Source: Rhizobium mongolense USDA 1844
Lineage (GTDB): Bacteria > Pseudomonadota > Alphaproteobacteria > Rhizobiales > Rhizobiaceae
Assembly: GCF_000419765.1 (NCBI RefSeq)
Contig: NZ_ATTQ01000018.1
Location: 62,001-126,000, forward strand
Direction: 5' to 3'
Length of the DNA stretch: 64,000 bases
The position numbers and the translations under genes were made by a program. Positions within the stretch are counted from its first letter, which is position 1. Every line of letters starts with the position of its first letter. Positions 17,426 through 26,080 of the stretch are shown in pieces. The notes beneath the pieces are model-generated. The model searched no databases. It was not told the origin of the DNA and saw only the letters and a list, made by a program, of their open reading frames with translations.

Positions 17426-18166
17426 ATGGACCACGTCGACCATATCCTGATCGTCGATGACGATCGTGAAATCCGCGAGCTGCTGTCAGGCTATCTGAAA
17501 AAGAACGGCCTCCGGGCAACGGCCGCAGCAGACGGCCGACAGATGCGCAGCTTTCTGGAGGCCAATGCGGTCGATCTGATCGTGCTCGACGTGATGATGC
17601 CCGGCGACGACGGGCTCGTCCTGTGCCGGGAGCTCAGAGCTGGCAAGCACAAGGCGACGCCGATCCTAATGCTGACTGCTCGCAGCGACGAGATGGACAG
17701 GATCATCGGACTGGAGATGGGGGCAGACGACTACTTGCCGAAGCCGTTTGCCGCGCGCGAACTGCTTGCCCGCATCAAGGCCGTGTTGCGGCGGACCCGG
17801 ATGTTGCCGCCAAACCTTCAGATCAGCGAGGCCGGCCAGTTGCTGGCCTTCGGCGACTGGCGGCTCGACACGGTCGGCCGCCATCTTCTCGATAGGCAGG
17901 GGACGGAAATCGCTTTGAGCGGGGCCGAATACCGGCTGCTGCGGGTCTTTGTCGATCACCCGCAGCGCGTCCTCAACCGCGACCAGCTTCTCAATCTGAC
18001 GCAGGGCCGTGAGGCGGAGCTTTTCGACCGCTCGATCGATCTGCTGGTGAGCCGCCTGCGCCAGAGACTTGGCGATGACGCGCGGGAATCCACCTATATC
18101 AAGACGGTGCGCAGCGAAGGCTATGTCTTCTCCGTTCCCGTAGAGATCGTGGAGCTGCGGCAATGA
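17426..18166 (+). CDS. OmpR/PhoB-family response regulator
   Basis: A 246-residue regulator. The receiver domain (residues about 5-118) has the acidic pair in LIVDDD, the phospho-acceptor aspartate in VLDVMMPGDDG, the switch residues in MLTARS, and lysine in LPKPF. A winged-helix DNA-binding domain follows (about 145-240, GAEYRLLRVF...SIDLLVSRLRQRL...TVRSEGYVF). I chose the ATG at 17426 where the receiver begins; the open frame extends further upstream into the hydrolase gene but in a different frame. Its stop overlaps the kinase start by 4 bases. Confidence 0.92.
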   Translation: MDHVDHILIVDDDREIRELLSGYLKKNGLRATAAADGRQMRSFLEANAVDLIVLDVMMPGDDGLVLCRELRAGKHKATPILMLTARSDEMDRIIGLEMGADDYLPKPFAARELLARIKAVLRRTRMLPPNLQISEAGQLLAFGDWRLDTVGRHLLDRQGTEIALSGAEYRLLRVFVDHPQRVLNRDQLLNLTQGREAELFDRSIDLLVSRLRQRLGDDARESTYIKTVRSEGYVFSVPVEIVELRQ

Positions 18167-19500
18167 ATGCGCGAATCATCTCTCCTATTGGCCGCCTATG
18201 GCCAGGCACCCTGCGGGCCAGGCTTTTCCTAATCCTTCTGACGGGTTTGGTGATTGCCTATGGTCTCTCCTTCAGCGTCCTTTTTCTCGAACGCTACATG
18301 TCGGCGAAGGCTGTGATGCTTGGCACCCTCGAGACCGATATTGCTACCTCGATCGCCGTCCTGGACCGGCTGCCCGCCGGCGAGAGGGCCGAATGGCTGA
18401 ATCGCCTGAGCCGCGGCAGTTACCGCCTGGTGCTTGGACCAGGCCTTGCCGGTGTACCGGACATGTCGGGCCACAGCGCCGAGATCGCCGGAAGGATCGA
18501 AGAGGCAGTCGGCCATCGCTTCCCGCTGCGCCTCGAATCCGTTCCCGGCGAGGGTAAGCGCTTGCAGGCCCACTTGACGCTGAGTGATGGCGCCCCGCTG
18601 ACAATCGATGTAACGCCGAGGGGCGTCATGCCAATTGCCGACTGGCTGCCTTATGTGCTGGCCATCCAGATGGGGCTTCTCGTTTTTTGTACGTGGTTTG
18701 CGGTGCGGCAGGCAACACGCCCTTTGGCCGAGTTTGCCGCAGCGGCTGATGCGCTGAATCCGAACAAAAAGGAGCCTCCGTTGAGCGAAGCGGGTCCGAG
18801 CGAGGTCGCTCATGCTGCAAGGGCTTTTAACGCGATGCGCGAACGGATCGCCCATTACCTCGAAGAACGGGTGCAGATCCTGGCGGCAATTTCCCACGAT
18901 CTCCAAACGCCGATCACCCGCATGCGGCTGCGCGCCGACATGGCGGAGGATTCTCCCGAGAAGGGCAAGCTCCTGCAGGATCTGGGAGAGATCGAGCGTC
19001 TTGTCCAGGATGGCATCGCCTATGCCCGCAGCGCGCATGTCCGAGGCGAAAAGACCGTCCGCATCGATCTCGCATCGTTCGTCGAGAGCCTTTTCTACGA
19101 CTACCAGGATACTGGAAAGTCCGTGACTGTCGTCAGCGTGGTCCAGGGGACCGTTCTCACCAAGCCGCACGCTCTTCGCCGCATCCTGTCGAACTTCATC
19201 GACAATGCGCTGAAATTCGCCGGCGCCGCCGAAATCGGCGTCGAACGGAAAGAGCAGGGCCATATCGCCATCACAGTTATGGATCGCGGGCCGGGCATCC
19301 CGGACAATATGCTTGAGGCGGCGATGCAACCCTTTTTCCGGCTCGAGCAGTCCCGCAACCGGGAAACCGGCGGAACCGGTCTCGGCCTTGCCATCGCGCA
19401 GCAGTTGACGGGCGCGATTGGCGGATCACTCAGGCTCTATAATCGCAGCGAAGGCGGACTGGCCGCGGAGATCGTCATACCCTCACGTCCAGACATCTAG
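18163..19500 (+). CDS. Sensor histidine kinase
   Basis: A 445-residue inner-membrane kinase paired with the preceding OmpR-type regulator (ATGA overlap). Membrane helices at about 20-42 and 155-180 enclose a short periplasmic sensor, followed by HAMP (about 182-235), the dimerisation/phospho-acceptor motif AISHDLQTPITRMRLRADM, and an ATPase domain with the N box NFIDNALKFAG and the G boxes DRGPGIP and GTGLGLAIA. All catalytic motifs look intact. The signal is unknown; the Tat-exported hydrolase upstream may be a target gene. Confidence 0.92.
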   Translation: MNARIISPIGRLWPGTLRARLFLILLTGLVIAYGLSFSVLFLERYMSAKAVMLGTLETDIATSIAVLDRLPAGERAEWLNRLSRGSYRLVLGPGLAGVPDMSGHSAEIAGRIEEAVGHRFPLRLESVPGEGKRLQAHLTLSDGAPLTIDVTPRGVMPIADWLPYVLAIQMGLLVFCTWFAVRQATRPLAEFAAAADALNPNKKEPPLSEAGPSEVAHAARAFNAMRERIAHYLEERVQILAAISHDLQTPITRMRLRADMAEDSPEKGKLLQDLGEIERLVQDGIAYARSAHVRGEKTVRIDLASFVESLFYDYQDTGKSVTVVSVVQGTVLTKPHALRRILSNFIDNALKFAGAAEIGVERKEQGHIAITVMDRGPGIPDNMLEAAMQPFFRLEQSRNRETGGTGLGLAIAQQLTGAIGGSLRLYNRSEGGLAAEIVIPSRPDI

Positions 19501-19589
19501 CCACCTGGGCTGCCAAAGGATCGCGCCGTCGGCCGTCGCGCGGGCATGCTTGTTTCGATGACGAAAGGATGGGCGGGTCCTTCGGTTAC

Positions 19590-20345
19590 CTAGCGGCGCT
19601 TGGTTGATTCTCCGCGTACAAATGTCGGCGTCAGGATAATGTCTTGCGGTGGCGCGGCGGCCCCCTCAGGGCTCCGGATTCTTGCCAGCAGGCGCTGTGC
19701 GGCCAGTTCGCCAAGCTTTTGGGCGTCCTGCACCACCATCGTGACGCGGGGCGTGATCACGCTGCTCCAGGGAACGTCGTCAACCATCGCCAGCGACACG
19801 TCGTCCGGGCAGCGGAAGCCCATCTCCTGCATCACCTGCAGCGCCGCAAGGCCCATCATGTTGTTGGCGCCGATTTTTGGCGGTCGGTCGATCACGGCGG
19901 GCGAGCAGGCGCATTGCTTGCGTATAGCCGCCGGCCCGCGTATAGCCGCCTTCGACTGCGAGTGAAAGGTCGACCTCAACGCCGGCACCGGCCATCGTTT
20001 CCATGTAGCCCTTCAGGCGCTCGTCGGCGGTGTAAAGGCCGGCAGGACCGGAGATGAAGGCGATTCGCCTATGACCGAGCTGCAGTAGATGCTCCGTCAA
20101 GATGGCGGTGGTGAGCGGGGTTGTCAGAGCCCACGAAATCGCGCTCCGCACCTTCCACCTTCTGGTCGAACATCACGATCGGGGTTTTGAAGTTCCGCAG
20201 GAATTCCGCGTAGTCCTCACCGCGGCCGTTTGCCGCCAGGACGATGCCGGCCATCTTCTGGGCTTCCAGCCGCTCCAGCAGGGCCCGTTCGAGGTCTGCT
20301 TTGCCCGATGAATCTGCAATCAAGACGAAATAGCCGTTTTCCAGC
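19590..20345 (-). pseudogene. LacI-family regulator, truncated and frameshifted
   Basis: The periplasmic-binding-protein-like effector domain of a LacI/GalR regulator can be followed across three frames: ENGYFVLIADSSGKADLE, then HLLQLGHRRIAFISGPAGLY, then NNMMGLAALQVMQEMGFRCP and DVSLAMVDDVPW to a normal C-terminus. At least two frameshifts occur (near 20110 and 19900). The N-terminal DNA-binding helix-turn-helix is missing, because the gene stops abruptly at about 20345 where a permease fragment begins on the other strand. It cannot make a functional repressor. Confidence 0.85.
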
Positions 20346-20857
20346 GCCTGGTGTTCCTCGGCACGCTAATGATCCCGCAGGTCATGCTGGTCATCCCACT
20401 CTTCCTGGTGGTCAGCAAGCTCGGGTGGGTCAACACCTATCATGGCATGATCCTGCCGGTGGCTTTCGGTTCCTTCGGCACGTTTTTGCTGCGGCAGTTC
20501 TTTCTCGGCATTCCCAAGGATCTCGACGAGGCGGCGATGATAGACGGGGCGTCGCGACTGCGTATCCTGGTTACGATCATCGTTCCGCTTGCCATGCCGG
20601 CCATCGGCCTGCTCGCGCTTTTCGCCTTCATGGGGCAGTGGAATAGTTTTCTGTGGCCGCTGATCGTCACCAACGGCATGGAAAAAGCCACGCTGCCGCT
20701 CGGGCTCACTTTGTTCCAGACACAGCAATGGACCTCGTGGAACTATATCATGGCCGGCGCAGCGATCTCGATGCTGCCGGGCATCTTCCTGGCGATCGTG
20801 CTGCAGAAGGTGATCTATCGGGGCATCACCATCGCCTCCGGCTTCGGCGGACGTTGA
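20343..20857 (+). pseudogene. Carbohydrate ABC transporter permease, C-terminal fragment
   Basis: About 168 residues of the C-terminal half of a MalG/UgpE-type sugar permease, including the EAA motif (DEAAMIDGASRLRILVTIIV-like) that docks to the ATPase. The normal N-terminal 110 or so residues are missing, and the frame runs directly into the truncated LacI gene on the other strand. An internal deletion joining a regulator to its former transport operon explains both truncations. Neither binding protein nor ATPase remains nearby. Confidence 0.8.
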
Positions 20858-21083
20858 TCCTGCCGATATTGCGGCAAAATCAGATAGCCTGCTCGCCTTC
20901 ACCAGAAGCGCATCACCTCGTCGCCAACGTGATGATATGGTTGCTCCGGCCTTTGCCAAGGCCTGAGCTTTGCATCTGCTTGCCCGACAGCCACCGAATG
21001 AACGCAGCTAAGCAAGCCTCACGGTGAAGGCCGAGTATCCGCTGATCACTCGGGGCGTCGGATAGGTCTGATGCACACACGTG

Positions 21084-21443
21084 TCAGGTCAGCCGCAGAT
21101 CCACGCCTGGATGCAACTTCTTGAGGTTGGGCAATGATTTGATCTGCCACGGGACTTGGGAAGAACCGCGTACGGTCAAATGAATGTCCGGGTGGTTGCG
21201 AGCCTCGATCGTCAATTTGGCAAGCAGGTTTATACCGGAGGAGTTCAAGAATTGAAGTCCGGTCACATCGAAAGTGGCCTTGCCGGCCCCCTCTTCGAGC
21301 GCTTTCATGGCCAAAGCATGAATGGGTGCGTAGGCATCCGGGCCTGCCAGCCGCATGGTTCCGTCAAAATAAACGGTACCGCCCTCGGACCAGACGCGGA
21401 ACGCTTCTTCTCTGATTTCCATAGCACTTTTCTCGCGATTCAT
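21084..21443 (-). CDS. STAS-like regulator (slr1659-type)
   Basis: A 119-residue protein resembling anti-sigma-factor antagonists: alternating strands and helices with FDVTGLQFLNSSGINLLAKL, where the conserved Asn-Ser-Ser corresponds to the phosphorylated serine region of SpoIIAA-like STAS domains. It is the last gene of the operon and its ATG overlaps the preceding stop by 4 bases. In the partner-switching model this protein would be phosphorylated by the ATPase encoded just upstream and dephosphorylated by the PP2C phosphatase. The similarity to the slr1658/slr1659 cyanobacterial pair is from memory of the family pattern. Confidence 0.75.
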   Translation of the reverse strand: MNREKSAMEIREEAFRVWSEGGTVYFDGTMRLAGPDAYAPIHALAMKALEEGAGKATFDVTGLQFLNSSGINLLAKLTIEARNHPDIHLTVRGSSQVPWQIKSLPNLKKLHPGVDLRLT

Positions 21444-21994
21444 GACGGTGAAATTGGCATTGCAGCATATGTTTCAAGTTTTGCACGGTTGCGGGGGCGG
21501 TCCTCCTCGAAGAGCCAAGCCAGGTCTGCCTTGTAGTCGCTCATCAAAGTCAGCAAGCCTAATCCGGAACCGCTACCGGCCATTTTAGCGCTCGCCTCGA
21601 TCTGCTGGATGAGAAGATCGCTCGGATCGCCTTGCGTTATGCTCGACAGCAACCGCTGGAACCTGGCTGCCGTCTGCCTGTCGACAAAATTCGATATCCT
21701 CATCTTAAAGTTGTCGTCTTCCGCCATGGCTTCGATCGCGATCTCGCCTGGAGCACGAAACTTGATGGCGTTTTCGATCAATTCGTTCGTCAGGTAGCCG
21801 ATATCCTGTCGGACCTGATTATAGCGCCGCTTCGAAGGTCGAAATCGAAGCGCCATCATCTCGGCGATGAAATCCGACGTCATGCTGGAGTGTTTCCAGG
21901 CAAGGTCAAGCGGGCCATCGAGTAGCCGCAGCTGAACGGCGTGCGTCGCGTCAAACGAAGCGAGATGCTCCTGCCCATAAAGAACCGTTGTCAT
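21440..21994 (-). CDS. Anti-sigma-factor-like ATPase (slr1658-type)
   Basis: A 184-residue GHKL-fold ATPase of the serine-kinase/anti-sigma kind. The N box YLTNELIENAIKFRAPG (about residues 66-82) has the catalytic Glu and Asn, and the G box GSGSGLGLLTLMSDY is present near residue 141. There is no histidine phospho-acceptor. Such proteins bind and phosphorylate a STAS partner; the gene for one follows with a 4-base overlap, and a PP2C phosphatase gene ends 4 bases before it. Its output target (sigma factor or other) is not visible. Confidence 0.8.
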   Translation of the reverse strand: MTTVLYGQEHLASFDATHAVQLRLLDGPLDLAWKHSSMTSDFIAEMMALRFRPSKRRYNQVRQDIGYLTNELIENAIKFRAPGEIAIEAMAEDDNFKMRISNFVDRQTAARFQRLLSSITQGDPSDLLIQQIEASAKMAGSGSGLGLLTLMSDYKADLAWLFEEDRPRNRAKLETYAAMPISPS

Positions 21995-21998
21995 ATCA

Positions 21999-24359
21999 TC
22001 ACCTGTGTCGCACTACGACGAGCGTAATGTCATCATGTATCTTTTGCGTTCCGATATAGGCCATGAGGCTTTCGAGAATGCCGTTCATTACCTGCTCAGC
22101 TGTTTGACCGTGCAGGCGGCGGGCGTTTTCGCAAAGCCGCTCGATGCCGAATAGTTCGCCTTCGGGATTTTCAGCCTCGGTGACACCATCGGTATGAAGG
22201 ACAATCAAATCGCCCTTGTGAAAGGGTATTTCGCGGGTATCGATGAAAGACGATATATCAGATTCAAGTCCCACTGGTAGGCCGAGGTCGCTGGTGTCGA
22301 TCCGTTCGACCGCACCGGTATGACGAATGACGATCAGATCCTCATGCTGGCCCGAAATCGTCAAACGCTCGCCATCGTAGTCCAGAAATGACAGCGTGAC
22401 ATGCTTGTCGGTTTTCGTCCGCTCGATGTTCTTGTAGATCGTGCGGTTCAGGTAACTGAGGAACCTTGAGGGGTTCGTTTCGCCGGCTTCCTGCAGCGCG
22501 CGGGCGACGGACTGCACCATAAGCATCAAAACACCGCTTTCGAGGCCGTGACCGGTCACGTCGCCGATGCCTATCTTCAGGTGATCTCCGTTTTGCAGGA
22601 TATCGTAGTAGTCGCCGCCGACCTCGTCGGCGGGGCGCATATAGGCGGCAATGTCCAACTGCTCGATTGCCGCAAGCTCTTTCGCCCGTGGCAGCACCAT
22701 AAGCTGAATCTGCCGAGCCACATCCAGTTCGGCACCGAGGCGTAGGTTTTCGCTCGTCAACTGGCCGTTCAGGATCGAGATTTCTTCTTTGGCCACCTCA
22801 ATTTCCTTCGTGCGCTCAGCAACCAGGTTCTCGAGATTTTCGGTATGGAAGCTGATCTCCTCGGCCATGCGGTTGAACGCGAGACCAGCCTCGCCAACTT
22901 CGTCCTTGGTGGGGATATCGACTCTGACAGAATAATCCTTTGCCTGTATGCGCTTGGCGGCACCCGCCAGTGCACTGATCCCGCTTGTAATTCGCTTTGA
23001 CGCCGCAAAGACCGCCCCGGTGACGACGAGCATCGACAGGAGAACCGCGAGGATCTGATATATCAGAATGCGGTTGGTTGCCCGCGAAATTTGATCCCTG
23101 GCGGCAGTGAGGGAGGCATAGATTTCACGCTCGGGGACAACGATGCCGAGCGACATGACCTCGCGCTGAACCGGTCCGTTTATCCAAAGATTGGTTGCGT
23201 TTAGCTGTTTTGTAACGACAAGATAAGGAACATCTTCGCCGCTCTCGTTCAGCGAAATGTGCCTTATGACGCCATCGGCATCAAGCGGCATTGAGGCGAC
23301 CTCCTTTTGGGAACTGTTGCGTAAAGAGCGGTCAAGGCCGGTCACGCCCTTGTTCGTGGCGTCGCTCGCCGAGCGAAGACCGATAATCTTTTCCCCGGCA
23401 GGGTTGATTGCAACGACGTTGCCGTCCGACATGGTTAGAAAGCCAAAGCCGCTTTCGGCGACCTTCACGCGCTCGACAATTTCGGCGAGCTGGTCAAGCG
23501 TGATGTCTGCGCCCGCAGCCCCCGCCACGCTACGCCGATCGGCAGTCCAAAGCGGATGGAAGAAGCTGACGATCAATTTTCCCGTGATTGCGTCCGTATA
23601 GGGAGCGGTCTGGGTGATATTGTCCGGTACCGGCCGCAAGGAAGGGTCGCTTGCCCATTTCTGCCAGGATTCATAAAGACCGGGAAAGAAGAAATCCCAA
23701 AAGTCTGCGCTGTTGTGACCGGGATAAAGCCGATCGAAAGTCTGCGCTTGATCTGTATAAGGTGCCGTCCTGAAGATGGGGCGCTCTTTCGGCCCGATAT
23801 AGTACATCTGCAGCTTCGATGCGCCATTTTTCAGGAGGTCGGGGGCAACAAGATCAAGGACCGCACTCGTCTCGATATCGGTCTGCACCTGCGGCAGCGG
23901 ATGGCGATCCTTGTCCAGGAGGTAGCCCCATACGCTGACGACCGACGGCGCCCCTGGAAGGTTCTGCGCCCATTGACCTTTGGGGTCGAACGTCACGGTC
24001 ACCGCACCTGGAGCTGCCCTTGCCATGGCGGCTCCAATCTCCCCGTTCCTCGTTGGTTGATCGATCTGACCCTGAAGCACGCCTGTCAACGCCTTGACGT
24101 CGGAATGGACCTGATGGAGAAGCAAGCCAACCTGCGCGGCCGTGGAATCGGTATACGAGCGGATATAGTCTTGGCTTGCCCGTTCAAGGCCGTGCCCCAC
24201 TTCTGCCGTCGCATCCCGAGAAAGTCGCTGGACATTCCAAAGGGCGAGACCGCCGCTGACAAGCAGGTCAAATAGGACCGCCCCACCGACAACGATCATG
24301 AATTTCGCGCGAAAAGAGCGCAAACCGAGGCTTGGCTTCCTGATCGGCGCGGTCATCAT
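21999..24359 (-). CDS. Membrane PP2C/SpoIIE phosphatase with Cache and HAMP domains
   Basis: A 786-residue sensor phosphatase. A first membrane helix (about residues 15-40) and a second (about 425-450) flank a large periplasmic Cache-type sensor (dCache-like, with FFPGLYESWQKW and an internal second repeat). HAMP (about 450-500) and a coiled coil lead to a RsbU/SpoIIE phosphatase domain with the metal-binding motifs EVGGDYYD, IGIGDVTGHGLESG, HTDGVTEA and KIHDDITLVVV all intact. It would dephosphorylate a STAS-domain partner in response to an extracellular ligand. The chosen ATG overlaps the methyltransferase stop by 4 bases (ATGA). Confidence 0.9.
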   Translation of the reverse strand: MMTAPIRKPSLGLRSFRAKFMIVVGGAVLFDLLVSGGLALWNVQRLSRDATAEVGHGLERASQDYIRSYTDSTAAQVGLLLHQVHSDVKALTGVLQGQIDQPTRNGEIGAAMARAAPGAVTVTFDPKGQWAQNLPGAPSVVSVWGYLLDKDRHPLPQVQTDIETSAVLDLVAPDLLKNGASKLQMYYIGPKERPIFRTAPYTDQAQTFDRLYPGHNSADFWDFFFPGLYESWQKWASDPSLRPVPDNITQTAPYTDAITGKLIVSFFHPLWTADRRSVAGAAGADITLDQLAEIVERVKVAESGFGFLTMSDGNVVAINPAGEKIIGLRSASDATNKGVTGLDRSLRNSSQKEVASMPLDADGVIRHISLNESGEDVPYLVVTKQLNATNLWINGPVQREVMSLGIVVPEREIYASLTAARDQISRATNRILIYQILAVLLSMLVVTGAVFAASKRITSGISALAGAAKRIQAKDYSVRVDIPTKDEVGEAGLAFNRMAEEISFHTENLENLVAERTKEIEVAKEEISILNGQLTSENLRLGAELDVARQIQLMVLPRAKELAAIEQLDIAAYMRPADEVGGDYYDILQNGDHLKIGIGDVTGHGLESGVLMLMVQSVARALQEAGETNPSRFLSYLNRTIYKNIERTKTDKHVTLSFLDYDGERLTISGQHEDLIVIRHTGAVERIDTSDLGLPVGLESDISSFIDTREIPFHKGDLIVLHTDGVTEAENPEGELFGIERLCENARRLHGQTAEQVMNGILESLMAYIGTQKIHDDITLVVVRHR

Positions 24360-25534
24360 AGCGGTTTTCGTCCGGACGCTGCCCAAATGGGCCAGCCGGC
24401 GTAGCCCTTTGGATGAAGCGCCGCAAAGATATGGTCGGCGAATCCTTGCCTGAAACGTTCGATGAATTCCGCTGAATCGCCTCTACGGACAGACATTTCG
24501 CCTGCGTAGACATCTCGCCATGCTGCGATGACGTCTGCGAACTCCTGGGGATCGCCGTCGAGGTTGGTGACCATGAAGCTTTCCATTTTCACCGCCTCGA
24601 AGCCCGCATCCAGCAAAAGACGCAAGCTTTTAGGCCCCATTTCGACGTCCATGTCGAAATGGCTGAAGAGCTTGGCAACCTCGTTATAGGTCCATTGGAT
24701 GCTGTCGGCCCGCGGTTCCCCGAGGCAATGGGAGTTTTTCTCATTGGTGATGTAAACCCGGCCGCCAGGTTTGCAGATCCGATAGAGCTCCCTGAGCAGC
24801 AGTTCGGGGCGATCGAAGATTTGCAACGAGTGCCGGCAGGTCACGAAATCGAACTGGTCGCTTTCGAACAGCATCTGCGATGCATCGCCGTAGGTGTATT
24901 CAATATCGCGGACATCGAACCGTTCGGCAACATCACGGGCATAGTCGAGGCTTGGCGAGGAATGATCTAGCGCAACGATCCTTGCTGGGCCGAACTCCTT
25001 TCTGACAAGCATCGCGAAATCGCCAATGCCGCAACAGATGTCGGCAATCACCATGCCGTTGCGAAGCCCATGGCGCGGCAATATCTCTCGCTCATGCCGC
25101 CACGTCATCTTGGTCTGCGTTCTGAGGATTGGAATGAAGCTTTGGTTTTCAACGAATGTCTGGCCGGGATAAAAAGCCGAGTCGTAGATTTCGATCGCAA
25201 TGTTCGGCGAAAGATCGCTCAAATGCCGGAACATTCGTGCCGCCCAGGCGACAACGCTTGATGCGACGACCACAAATTTGATCTCGGGCCTTGAACGCGA
25301 AGCATCGACCAAAACCCGCGTCAAGGCACGAAATGCCGTGCTGTTCATATGCGTAACGCGCTTTAGATTGACGTATAAAACACCGCTGACGGTCTCGATT
25401 CCATTTCGCAGCAGCAAGAGATCGTCGGCAATTTCAGCCGTGGAATGAGGGCGAAGCACGCCAGCGAGGGAGAATTCCTGATCGTTGATGTTGAATTGCG
25501 CTGTAAAGACAGGCGAAGGACTTTGTGCAGTCAA
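24356..25534 (-). CDS. STAS-like domain fused to SAM-dependent methyltransferase
   Basis: A 392-residue two-domain protein. Residues about 10-120 look like a STAS/antagonist-type domain (YVNLKRVTHMNSTAFRALTR, with Asn-Ser-Thr at the phospho-acceptor position). Residues about 145-385 form a class I methyltransferase: motif I VIADICCGIGDFAML, acidic residue in IVALDHSSPSL, post-motif YGDASQML, and CRHSLQIFDRPE. It overlaps both neighbours by 4 bases. In this operon the fusion suggests that methyl transfer is an output or a target of partner switching. Substrate is unknown. Databases may label it UbiE-like, but quinone synthesis is unlikely here. Confidence 0.8.
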   Translation of the reverse strand: MTAQSPSPVFTAQFNINDQEFSLAGVLRPHSTAEIADDLLLLRNGIETVSGVLYVNLKRVTHMNSTAFRALTRVLVDASRSRPEIKFVVVASSVVAWAARMFRHLSDLSPNIAIEIYDSAFYPGQTFVENQSFIPILRTQTKMTWRHEREILPRHGLRNGMVIADICCGIGDFAMLVRKEFGPARIVALDHSSPSLDYARDVAERFDVRDIEYTYGDASQMLFESDQFDFVTCRHSLQIFDRPELLLRELYRICKPGGRVYITNEKNSHCLGEPRADSIQWTYNEVAKLFSHFDMDVEMGPKSLRLLLDAGFEAVKMESFMVTNLDGDPQEFADVIAAWRDVYAGEMSVRRGDSAEFIERFRQGFADHIFAALHPKGYAGWPIWAASGRKPL

Positions 25535-26046
25535 TTCAGTAGCCTTTCGAGCGGCAGGTCGACAATGAATGCAAGTGTGCCGATACCCAAATCGTGGATC
25601 TGGATTTCCGCGTCATAGTTCACAACCAGTCCAAGCAGGATCGCCTGGCCATCGGAGGCGGCATCGTTGGTGATCACGTTGCAATAATTTATAAGCGCCC
25701 GGCCGGTTTTTAATCCCAGGACAATCTTCTTGTAGAATTGTCGCTGCTCTGGCGGGCAAGGAAAGATCAGCTCGATGCGCTCGGTCTGCTGGCAGCGATA
25801 AAAATTGCATACGAAATCGCCATCATCCGCCTCTGAGCGAAACGACATCTCCAGAAGCTCGTTAAGGGCTGAGGACAGCAGGTTGGAATGGCGCACGGGA
25901 TCGCGACGGTCATGGCTGACCATTCGCGCGACGTAGTTGGACAACTGATCGCAATGCAGCCAGTCGGCGGTAAAGCTCGCCATGTCCATCTTCAGACTGA
26001 GCAACTGGTCAAATGTAGGGCCAATTGCCGCTTCTTGATTCGTCAA
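25531..26046 (-). CDS. Degenerate ATPase-like protein of the switching operon
   Basis: A 171-residue protein. A helix with SSALNELLEMSFRSEADDG (about residues 55-73) resembles the N box of anti-sigma ATPases (NELLENAxKF) but lacks the second asparagine, and the C-terminus DLGIGTLAFIVDLP lacks a clear G box. It may be an inactive binding version of the ATPase encoded downstream. GAGGTGT lies before its ATG. It is translationally coupled to the STAS-methyltransferase gene by a 4-base overlap, so the two products probably interact. Confidence 0.7.
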   Translation of the reverse strand: MTNQEAAIGPTFDQLLSLKMDMASFTADWLHCDQLSNYVARMVSHDRRDPVRHSNLLSSALNELLEMSFRSEADDGDFVCNFYRCQQTERIELIFPCPPEQRQFYKKIVLGLKTGRALINYCNVITNDAASDGQAILLGLVVNYDAEIQIHDLGIGTLAFIVDLPLERLLN

Positions 26047-26080
26047 CCGACACCTCCTCGGCGAATTGCCGCTTCACTTT

